Origin: Bacillota bacterium
GTDB lineage: Bacteria; Bacillota; Sulfobacillia; Sulfobacillales; Sulfobacillaceae
Direction of reading: 5' to 3'
Length of the DNA stretch: 14,812 bases
NCBI GenBank assembly: GCA_021820675.1
Contig: JAKADI010000005.1
Span: 1-14,812 of the forward strand
The position numbers were made by a program, and so were the translations under genes. Position 1 is the first letter of the stretch; each line of letters opens with the position of its first letter. This document shows positions 1-5,571 of the stretch, in pieces. Under the pieces are notes generated by a model that saw only the letters and a list, made by a program, of their open reading frames with translations, did not search any database and had not been told where the DNA came from.

Positions 1-725
1 CAACAAGCCGACTTCAAGTCGAATGACTCGATCACGCCCGCTGAGGATCATCGTATCTTTGATCGCAGCGCTTACTCTGTGACAAAAAGTGTTCGGGGGA
101 CCTACGTGGCAAACTCGTTCCACGCAACCCGAAGGGGAGCCATGTTTTGTGATGACTTTAGCGCTCCTTTCACTTTTCCCCGAATGACAGACCCCTATTG
201 TTCAATTTCCAATAATAAATTGGGTTGGAATCAAACAATATCTGTGACTTCACGATCTTAATCTCGCCGAACCTTGTTGACATGAGATCGCGGGGAGGAA
301 TTGGTTGTCCAAGCGTACAGCTAGGCCGGCCAGACTAGCTCCTTGGGGAAAGTCCACCGACACAAACACCGATCTTAATAACCACAAACCAACAGTTCTC
401 TCGCCTCATCATAATTTAATCCTAGCCTCCAACATTCGCCAAGCCAAACAAAGAAATCCCCTGGTCGCCGCGCGTACCGGTGCCCGGAAACCGCGGAACA
501 CACTTAACAGCTCACTCGTAAAGGGAATTAACGTGCGGCAAAAGCCTGTCCGGCGGACGTCAAGATGAGATGTCTCATGTCGCCGACGTATTGCCTCCTA
601 CCGGAGTTGTGGCCACAACAAGGGGCCGAAAGGCGCGTAGTCCCTTTCACACCAAGCCTCCTGGAGCATTCCAGCCGCCCCGAGAGAGAAAAGGACAGAA
701 AGAGAGAGAGCATGCTTGGACGGGA
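1..725. other. Stretch without a convincing gene
   Basis: No protein family is recognisable here on either strand. One frame on the plus strand is open from base 1 to the stop at 259-261 without a clear start or RBS, so it could be the tail of a gene entering from the left, but its translation resembles nothing I know. The minus strand has a short open stretch beginning near base 51 and running off the left edge. A weak pair of related segments (79-102 and 171-194) is discussed as a possible insertion-sequence edge. Other details are a GGCCGGCC palindrome at 324-331 inside a short inverted repeat (319-324 with 335-340), a dyad ATGAGA-TG-TCTCAT at 566-579, and a purine-rich run at about 680-712. 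No tRNA, rRNA or CRISPR structure is seen. The small ORF at 305-568 is listed separately. Confidence 0.5.
305..568 (+). CDS. Possible small basic protein, function unknown
   Basis: This is an 87-residue reading frame starting with TTG, preceded by a good Shine-Dalgarno-like GGGGAGG about 6 nt upstream, which is the only reason to list it. The product would be strongly basic, with many Arg and Lys spread throughout and only two acidic residues (both Asp, near residues 19 and 23). I see no signal peptide, membrane segment, cysteine motif or known family. It lies on the strand opposite to every confident gene of the window, in a stretch otherwise free of genes. A basic composition can also arise by chance in non-coding DNA, so this may well be spurious. 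Confidence 0.2.
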   Translation: MSKRTARPARLAPWGKSTDTNTDLNNHKPTVLSPHHNLILASNIRQAKQRNPLVAARTGARKPRNTLNSSLVKGINVRQKPVRRTSR

Positions 726-1676
726 TCATTCGTACGATGCGTTAAGATTCTGGCGACGCCGATTGCTCAATAACAGGGTCAAAAATACTAGATAGGATAG
801 AGCCACATCCATTATCGACAAATCCCCGTGAGCCAAGGACGCATCGTAAAACCCATGAAATATCGCCGCCAGTAAATAAGCTCCCACAGCCAGATGCCAA
901 TCTCGGTATCCGCGTTGTGCGACTACCCCTAATCCATACGCCACGATCCCCGCCCAAATGGCGTGTAGAAATGGTGTGTACAACGCCCGCGTTAATGCCG
1001 TAATCGTTCCCAGACCCACGCTATGATGCAAGACATCAAACAAGATGCCGTGTTGCACATACGAAATATTTTCTACCGCCGAAAACCCCAACCCCGAGCT
1101 TATACCTACCATCATGTAAGATAGGGGGTTCCACACCTTCTTTTTCGCCCGATTAAAGAGAAAGACAAGCAAAATAAAGATTTGTTTGGCAAATTCCTCT
1201 GTTAATCCAATAAAGAGCACATAGGCCGGAGCGGAAATCAATAAGAACCGGTCGTGTAACAGCAAATTAGCCCCGTGACTAATCCAAAACGACTCCACTA
1301 CCAAGGCAAACAAGACCCCAACGGTCCCAGTAAAGATATACGCGGTAATGTCCAACAACAATGACCGAATGCGCAGTTGTGCAGCCATGAGTGGCTGAAA
1401 AATAAAAAACCAAAATAAGGAAAAATATACCATCATACCGTCAACCACGTTCAAATGAAGTGCTCCCAATAGAATAGGGGTCGTAGCAAAGACAAACAAT
1501 CCCAAAAAGAGCCGTGATTTCAAAATTGTCAGGATGTATAACAATAAGTTATTCGGCAAGGGTCGATAAGCGACAGCAAACAGCCCAGCCTGACGATTGC
1601 GGCAGCTATCACATAGCAGCTCGTCAATCGGTTCCCCGCAATTTTGACATTGGTGGCGATATGGAGGGAGATTCAT
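726..1676 (-). CDS. PrsW-like intramembrane metalloprotease with N-terminal zinc ribbon
   Basis: This 316-residue membrane protein resembles the PrsW/CPBP-type intramembrane protease superfamily. An N-terminal zinc ribbon is formed by C10xxC13 and C22xxC25. Several hydrophobic segments follow from about residue 45. The family motifs are in order: EE at 160-161 followed by K164, E202-N203 in a GFSAVEN context, H238, and H274 with D278 near the end (HGFYD). In Bacillus, PrsW starts cleavage of an anti-sigma factor; the substrate here is unknown and no anti-sigma gene is in the window. The ATG start has AAAGGCGG about 7 nt upstream. A possible sigma-A promoter lies at 1717-1744, so the gene may be transcribed on its own. 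No clear terminator is seen after the stop. The family call is solid, the role is open. Confidence 0.8.
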   Translation of the reverse strand: MNLPPYRHQCQNCGEPIDELLCDSCRNRQAGLFAVAYRPLPNNLLLYILTILKSRLFLGLFVFATTPILLGALHLNVVDGMMVYFSLFWFFIFQPLMAAQLRIRSLLLDITAYIFTGTVGVLFALVVESFWISHGANLLLHDRFLLISAPAYVLFIGLTEEFAKQIFILLVFLFNRAKKKVWNPLSYMMVGISSGLGFSAVENISYVQHGILFDVLHHSVGLGTITALTRALYTPFLHAIWAGIVAYGLGVVAQRGYRDWHLAVGAYLLAAIFHGFYDASLAHGDLSIMDVALSYLVFLTLLLSNRRRQNLNASYE

Positions 1677-1716
1677 CCAAGGTCCGCCTTTCTTGCCATT
1701 TCATGTGATTTGGCAA

Positions 1717-1744
1717 AATTTATCTGCCCGTGTAATTTCGTCAA
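1717..1744 (-). promoter_or_regulatory. Possible sigma-A promoter of the PrsW-like gene
   Basis: Read on the minus strand, TTGACG (1739-1744) is followed after 16 nt by TAAATT (1717-1722). This is a reasonable -35/-10 pair about 40 nt upstream of the ATG at 1676. The -10 matches the consensus at only four of six bases, so the call rests on pattern and position alone. Confidence 0.35.
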
Positions 1745-1888
1745 ACAAAAAATCCCGGCAAGGTCGTCTTTTCTCTCTCGGTCTACGCCGTGTGCTTCCA
1801 AGAGCACTAGGCCGTCATATTGTCTCCCCTTAACGAAACATAACGAAACACGCGACAACCTCATGATACACAACATCTGCTTAAGTGC

Positions 1889-2233
1889 CTAATCGTGCAA
1901 TAACCCGTGTCGCCAGGCGGCATCGATTCGATCATTCCATGCTTGCCATATATCTTGGGGCTCCTGATGTTCCATTACCCATATGGCGTACCAAATGGCG
2001 GCCCGCATTTCTTGTTCGGGAACACCGATGTCTTTAGCAATCGTCGCCAGAGAGGCTTGCTGTTCCAGTTCTTTGAACAGTTCGGGCACCGTTCGGCGAG
2101 AGCGCCTTCCATATGGCAGTTGGTCACATTGTGTCGGGCTATGCCCAATTTCTTTAAAAATCACCCATAACGGAAATTGCGGATGGGAACGCGTCTCCAC
2201 CCAATATTCTAAGCGCAATGATGCTTCATCCAA
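1889..2233 (-). CDS. Small protein with a DUF433-like region, function unknown
   Basis: From a TTG start this encodes 114 residues. The TTG is preferred because AAGGGAGGT sits 7 nt upstream; the longer frame reaching 2314 has no RBS at its ATG and would run close to the terminator of the sHdr operon. The middle and C-terminal part, with 'VPELFKELEQQAS', 'IAKDIGVPEQEM' and 'AAIWYAIWVM', resembles the DUF433 fold: a short helix-turn-helix-like domain with an AL.YA-type ending, often found in antitoxin-like proteins. The match is loose and the usual GTRIPV-like segment is not evident. No toxin partner is beside it. It lies between the operon terminator and the PrsW-like gene, on the same strand. 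Function is unknown. Confidence 0.6.
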   Translation of the reverse strand: MDEASLRLEYWVETRSHPQFPLWVIFKEIGHSPTQCDQLPYGRRSRRTVPELFKELEQQASLATIAKDIGVPEQEMRAAIWYAIWVMEHQEPQDIWQAWNDRIDAAWRHGLLHD

Positions 2234-2240
2234 TTGTCCT

Positions 2241-2249
2241 ACCTCCCTT
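2241..2249 (-). promoter_or_regulatory. RBS deciding the TTG start at 2233
   Basis: AAGGGAGGT on the minus strand lies 7 nt before TTG at 2233-2231. It is the only good ribosome binding site in this frame and so argues for the shorter protein. Confidence 0.6.
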
Positions 2250-2322
2250 TGCTTTTTCCTCGTCCTCTCCACGTCATAGACTTCACCAATAAAGACAGCC
2301 GTATCGCCGAACATATAGAAAC

Positions 2323-2356
2323 GAGCCGAATGATCCCACCCGGTATCATTCGGCTC
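2323..2356 (-). terminator. Intrinsic terminator closing the sHdr operon
   Basis: A perfect 12-bp stem (GAGCCGAATGAT paired with ATCATTCGGCTC) encloses a 10-nt loop (2335-2344). It begins 19 nt after the stop of the GAF gene at 2376. On the minus strand the stem is followed by GTTTCTATATG, a moderately U-rich tail; on the plus strand no T-run follows. Position and strand fit the end of the long transcript. Confidence 0.8.
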
Positions 2357-2375
2357 ATCCGCCCTTGGGACCCTC

Positions 2376-2828
2376 TCAATTTAGCATCGAAGCTATTCGT
2401 CCCAGCCATTCAATCGCCACTAAATCGATGCCGTCAATTTCCGGCGACTGGCAATCCAACACCGCATAAAGATGATTATCCCGAACAAGGGGAATCCCCA
2501 CTTCACATTGGGTCTCCGGTATTACCGCCACGTACCCCGGAAATTTCTTAATCGAACCCACTATTTGAACGGCACGTTCTGCTGCACAAGACCCTACAAC
2601 ACCTTGTCCCCATGGGATCACAAGCGGAGCAGGAGGGCCGGAAAACGGCCCTAGTGCCATATCATGTCCTAAATGCCACACGCGGTAAAATCCAATCCAC
2701 GACCATGAAGGATATAAGAGGCGAATTTGAGCGACAACGTTTGCCATGACCGCTACATCGTCAGGGCTTCTTTGGCACCAATCGGCAATGCGTGTGAGAG
2801 TATTGTGAAAATCTATCGGTTCGTTCAT
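2376..2828 (-). CDS. GAF-domain protein, degenerate free-methionine-(R)-sulfoxide reductase homologue
   Basis: A single-domain GAF protein of 150 residues matching the fRMsr (MsrC) family in length and layout: W44-IGFYRV, LGPFSGPPAP (59-68), IPWGQGVVG (71-79), FPGYVAV (96-102). fRMsr reduces free methionine-R-sulfoxide using three cysteines, in the contexts P-A-C, G-V-C-G and H-I-A-C. Here those positions read P68, V78 and V102, so all three are gone; the cysteines present are C18, C81, C108 and C126. C81 sits three residues after the lost one and could be a shifted substitute, but classical activity looks unlikely. A ligand-sensing or redox role is an alternative. It is the last gene of the operon, 12 nt after the DsrE-family gene, with only a weak RBS, which suggests translational coupling. 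A terminator follows directly. Confidence 0.75.
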   Translation of the reverse strand: MNEPIDFHNTLTRIADWCQRSPDDVAVMANVVAQIRLLYPSWSWIGFYRVWHLGHDMALGPFSGPPAPLVIPWGQGVVGSCAAERAVQIVGSIKKFPGYVAVIPETQCEVGIPLVRDNHLYAVLDCQSPEIDGIDLVAIEWLGRIASMLN

Positions 2829-2840
2829 ATCGCACGCCCA

Positions 2841-3221
2841 TCAAAAGGATATGACGACATCGGCTTCTAATGCCATTTCGTTAACCGCGCTACCCCCAAC
2901 CACGCCTTCCGTTTCGATCAGATCATCTAACGTGCAATCATTAAGATCTAAGCTGGGAGCACATACAAAAAACTTCACCCCGGCATCACGCGCCTGGTCA
3001 ATGAAAAATTGCAGACGCGCTCCATCGCCGCCCTCCTTAACGGTTAACTCCTCGGCCACGCCACGTTTCAGCAAACCCGTAGCGCGAATGGTAAACACCA
3101 TAGAGACATCATGATCCATCAACGCTGCAGTCGTTGCCAGAAAGAACGGGGAGGCAGCGCGATATGCAATCTCGGGCCCGGTTGTGAGAATATATAAATA
3201 CTTCTTGATATCTGAAGACAT
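2841..3221 (-). CDS. Small DsrE-family sulfur carrier
   Basis: This 126-residue protein belongs to the DsrE/DsrF-like family. Its length is close to that of the small DsrE3 subtypes (B or C) linked to sHdr clusters. It begins with a beta strand and 'TTGPEIAYRAASPFFLA', typical of these proteins. The likely sulfur-binding cysteine is C87 in FFVCAPS, at the end of the central strand; C96 follows nine residues later. DsrE proteins of this kind bind sulfane sulfur as persulfide and exchange it with TusA. The tusA gene is 23 nt upstream, which supports a direct partnership. The ATG has AAAGGAG about 8 nt upstream. The exact DsrE subtype cannot be settled by eye. Confidence 0.85.
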   Translation of the reverse strand: MSSDIKKYLYILTTGPEIAYRAASPFFLATTAALMDHDVSMVFTIRATGLLKRGVAEELTVKEGGDGARLQFFIDQARDAGVKFFVCAPSLDLNDCTLDDLIETEGVVGGSAVNEMALEADVVISF

Positions 3222-3244
3222 AAGCCGCTCCTTTCTTACTGTCC

Positions 3245-3487
3245 CTACTTCATCCGACGAATAAGAAACCGAAAGACTTCTCCCTGCTGTTCAGCCAACA
3301 ACAGTTCGTGACCGGTGGAACGGCACCAGGCTTTGAAATCAGCCATTGATCCCGGGTCGGTACTCAGAATTTCCACTACTTGACCTATCTCCTCAGTCGT
3401 AATACCTTTTTTGGCACGTATAACCGGCATCGGGCATTTCAAACCCGACGCATCAACCTTTAAATCGACCTCAACAGGAGTACTCAT
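3245..3487 (-). CDS. tusA: TusA-family sulfurtransferase
   Basis: An 80-residue SirA/TusA-fold protein. The hallmark motif LKCPMPVIRAKK (CPxP) is near the N-terminus, with the active cysteine at residue 18. TusA receives sulfur as a cysteine persulfide and passes it to protein partners in the cytoplasm; in sulfur oxidisers it links rhodanese or DsrE proteins to the oxidation machinery. The start is placed at the ATG (3487), which has AAAGGA 10 nt upstream. An in-frame GTG three codons earlier (3496) is too close to that site. The gap to the preceding ligase gene is 58 nt, the largest in the operon, but I see no convincing promoter in it. The small DsrE-family gene follows. Confidence 0.93.
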   Translation of the reverse strand: MSTPVEVDLKVDASGLKCPMPVIRAKKGITTEEIGQVVEILSTDPGSMADFKAWCRSTGHELLLAEQQGEVFRFLIRRMK

Positions 3488-3545
3488 GCCATTCACGTCC
3501 TTTCATCGTTTTCCAAACTTTTGGATCCAGCTTCCCTCCAACGAG

Positions 3546-4601
3546 TCACAACTCTGCTCTGCGAAAACATTCTACGATATTCGCTGCGCTAACGCCTGGA
3601 ATTGATACCTGTTGCAACAATCTTTGGCTCTCCTGCAACACATTATCTTCACGGGCGTCCTGACCCTTCAGGTGATTTTCAAAGGCCGCTAAAGCGGGAC
3701 TGTCCCATGGTTGCATAAAGAAATCCCCACTCAGGTGAACATCATCAAAAATTCCCTCGTTTACCCGGTACAACAAGCGCAACAATCCACCTGGGGCTTT
3801 GAACATCCCTTCTCTCACATATACTGAGTCCCGAATTTTGACTCCCGGACTTTCCAGTCCGCTTTCGCCCTGAAATACAAAATCTGGGTCAAAAAGACGC
3901 CTGGCATACTCCTGAACGACCATCTCTTCGGAGTGGGATAACCGGTCCAAATGGATGGACTCATCCAGTATCCCTGCAAAATTGGTGACCAGTGCCGCCA
4001 CGACTTGGTCCCTGCGGGGAGGAGATGTTAATTCTCGGGGAATTGTCGTCATATAATCCCGTAGGCTTGAAATCACTTTGTCGCGAAATTTTTCCGAGGG
4101 CACATTCAAAACACGAGCCATGATCTCCACATCAAAGTCAAACATCAAACTCCCCACGATAACGGTGGTGGTACCGATTGTCGATGCCCCTGTCCCACCG
4201 ATTTTTCGTGGTCCGACTACAATGTCATTGACAGGACGAAAATCCGCCGGAATTCCCATTTGCCGATAAGTGACAATGGGAGCTTGCAATACGTGCCGAT
4301 ACAGCTGCTCTACAGTCCCTATGGGTCTGGGAAGCAGTAGATGCCAGAACACCTGATCTCTATCTAAATACACGGCGCCTCCACCGACATATCGCCGAGC
4401 GATGGGAATTTGGCGCTCTTCACAAAACTGCCGGTCAATTTCCCGACTGGCTAGTTGATGATAGCCCACACAAACATACGGCCTGTCAGGACTTACTGTG
4501 ATTAGGGTACTCTCATGGTCTGGTCTCATTTGCTGGGCCAGAGCATGATAAACCGCTTGAGACACCCGCGCATCAACCGTGCCTAAGTTGAGATATCGCA
4601 C
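3546..4601 (-). CDS. lplA: Lipoate-protein ligase with both LplA and LplB domains (sLpl type)
   Basis: A 351-residue lipoate-protein ligase. The catalytic domain carries RRYVGGGAVYLD (69-80), the lipoate-binding RRxGGGxVxxD signature, and NDIVVGPRKIGGTGAS (125-140) with the catalytic lysine at K133. From about residue 250 a C-terminal accessory domain (LplB-like, needed for adenylation of lipoate) is present, so the enzyme can in principle activate and transfer free lipoate alone. The gene lies 18 nt behind two lipoate-binding protein genes, which points to LbpA rather than 2-oxoacid dehydrogenases as substrate; this matches the dedicated lipoylation recalled for sHdr sulfur oxidisers. It starts with GTG, with AGAGGGG about 8 nt upstream. 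No lipoyl synthase (lipA or lipS1/lipS2) is in the window. Confidence 0.9.
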   Translation of the reverse strand: MRYLNLGTVDARVSQAVYHALAQQMRPDHESTLITVSPDRPYVCVGYHQLASREIDRQFCEERQIPIARRYVGGGAVYLDRDQVFWHLLLPRPIGTVEQLYRHVLQAPIVTYRQMGIPADFRPVNDIVVGPRKIGGTGASTIGTTTVIVGSLMFDFDVEIMARVLNVPSEKFRDKVISSLRDYMTTIPRELTSPPRRDQVVAALVTNFAGILDESIHLDRLSHSEEMVVQEYARRLFDPDFVFQGESGLESPGVKIRDSVYVREGMFKAPGGLLRLLYRVNEGIFDDVHLSGDFFMQPWDSPALAAFENHLKGQDAREDNVLQESQRLLQQVSIPGVSAANIVECFRRAEL

Positions 4602-4619
4602 CTCACGCCCCTCTTTTCA

Positions 4620-5102
4620 TCACGTATTGCCGCCTACTCCGGCACTAGCGTCTTGCAGTGGAGCACAACGCATACAGGTGATACCTTCTTCCTCCAATTT
4701 TATCCGGTAAATAGGTGCCACGTCAGACCCGGGAATAAATTCATCTTGAGGCCATCTATCACTAACCGGATCGATTTCGGCGATCCAACCCTCACCATAG
4801 GGACCCCGATTAATCGCGTTGGGATCGGCCAATACACGCTCGTTAACCCGGCTTACCTTCCCGTCTACGGGAGCTGGAAAAGGACCCACCCATTTGGCCG
4901 ATTCGATAGTCGCCACATTTTTCCCTGCCGTCACAATCTTTCCACCTCGAGCTCTAACGTGAAGGATCTTTCCCGCCCGAGTTTGAGCGGGATCCGTCAT
5001 GCCCAGGCGCAAGGTTCCACAGGGTAGTCTCATGATCCACACATCGCGTTTGACATCAAACCATAAGTCGTCAGGAAATTCACAGGCAAAAACCTGCGAC
5101 AC
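4620..5102 (-). CDS. lbpA: Lipoate-binding protein LbpA (GcvH-like), second copy
   Basis: A 160-residue GcvH-like protein. The lipoyl lysine is K70 in IESAKWVGPF, within the hammerhead fold, followed by the P-APVDGKV and GPYGEGWIAEI segments typical of H-proteins. In sHdr sulfur oxidisers such LbpA proteins replace glycine-cleavage H-protein function and act with the sHdr complex; no gcvP or gcvT is nearby. The GTG start at 5102 is chosen because GAGGAGGGG lies 6 nt upstream; the longer frame to 5213 overlaps the preceding lbpA by about 100 nt and would add an unrelated Arg-rich leader. The N-terminal part (VFACEFPDDLWFDV) differs strongly from the first copy. The C-terminus extends beyond it and has a CxxC (C143, C146). 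It lies 14 nt behind the first copy and 18 nt before the ligase. Confidence 0.88.
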   Translation of the reverse strand: MSQVFACEFPDDLWFDVKRDVWIMRLPCGTLRLGMTDPAQTRAGKILHVRARGGKIVTAGKNVATIESAKWVGPFPAPVDGKVSRVNERVLADPNAINRGPYGEGWIAEIDPVSDRWPQDEFIPGSDVAPIYRIKLEEEGITCMRCAPLQDASAGVGGNT

Positions 5103-5108
5103 AGCTCT

Positions 5109-5117
5109 CCCCTCCTC
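5109..5117 (-). promoter_or_regulatory. RBS deciding the GTG start of the second lbpA
   Basis: GAGGAGGGG on the minus strand lies 6 nt before GTG at 5102 and touches the stop codon of the preceding lbpA (5117-5119). It rules against the longer upstream start. Confidence 0.7.
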
Positions 5118-5554
5118 TACGCGCGGCAATGAATCCCGTCGTGCACCAACTTCTCTCGGTAGGCGTGCACGCCTTCTTCCCCTGTTTCTAGCGCTTTGGC
5201 ATCCTCGTCCCAATTATTAGGTTTCACTTTGAGTAACCAGCCCTCACCGTACGGGTCCTCATTAACCAAACTGGGATGGGATTTTACCGCTGCGTTGACC
5301 TCTATCACCTCCCCTGCTACGGGGGTTGGAATCGATCCAACCCATTTTCCGCTTTCTAAGGTTCCCCCACTCTTACCGCGAGCCAATGTTTTGCCCGCAG
5401 CTTTCAAATTCACCACGATAATTTTTCCCGCCAAGCTTTGGGCCACGTCTGTAAGTCCTACCATGATGTATTCTCCCTCAGGCTTGGCCCACACGTGCTT
5501 CTCGATCCAATAATACCGGTCTTCAGGAATGTTGCATCCTTCAACATCCGCCAT
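5117..5554 (-). CDS. lbpA: Lipoate-binding protein LbpA (GcvH-like), first copy
   Basis: A 145-residue GcvH-like lipoate carrier. It opens with GCNIPEDRYYWIEKHVWA, close to the usual LbpA N-terminus, then VGLTDVAQSLAGKI, and carries the lipoyl lysine K70 in LESGKWVGSIPTPV. The DPYGEGWLLKV segment (100-110) closes the fold. The family role is a lipoylated protein required together with the sHdr complex for thiosulfate or sulfane-sulfur oxidation to sulfite in the cytoplasm. The protein ends in GIHCRA, placing C143 at the same position as in the second copy. The ATG has a strong GGGGGAGGAGGG upstream, suggesting high translation. It follows emo by 17 nt. A true glycine-cleavage H protein is unlikely given the neighbours. 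Confidence 0.93.
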   Translation of the reverse strand: MADVEGCNIPEDRYYWIEKHVWAKPEGEYIMVGLTDVAQSLAGKIIVVNLKAAGKTLARGKSGGTLESGKWVGSIPTPVAGEVIEVNAAVKSHPSLVNEDPYGEGWLLKVKPNNWDEDAKALETGEEGVHAYREKLVHDGIHCRA

Positions 5555-5571
5555 CTTCGCCCTCCTCCCCC

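Noticed and set aside
565-795. Overlapping plus-strand frames of 67 and 76 codons
   Set aside because: Weak or no RBS, low-complexity basic composition from the purine-rich tract at about 680-712, and overlap with the end of the PrsW-like gene.
1832-1851. Tandem repeat of AACGAAACA(T/C)
   Set aside because: Only two 10-bp units; too short to call a regulatory or structural repeat.
1673-1876. 67-codon minus-strand frame ending in the ATGA of the PrsW-like gene
   Set aside because: The overlap looks like coupling, but the start has no RBS, the product has no recognisable feature, and a promoter-like pair lies inside it.
4653-5027. Plus-strand open frame of 124 codons
   Set aside because: It lies wholly antisense to the second lbpA and has no recognisable protein features.
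4620-5554. Glycine-cleavage H proteins
   Set aside because: The fold fits, but no gcvT or gcvP is present and the neighbours (ligase, sHdr genes) and N-terminal motif fit LbpA.
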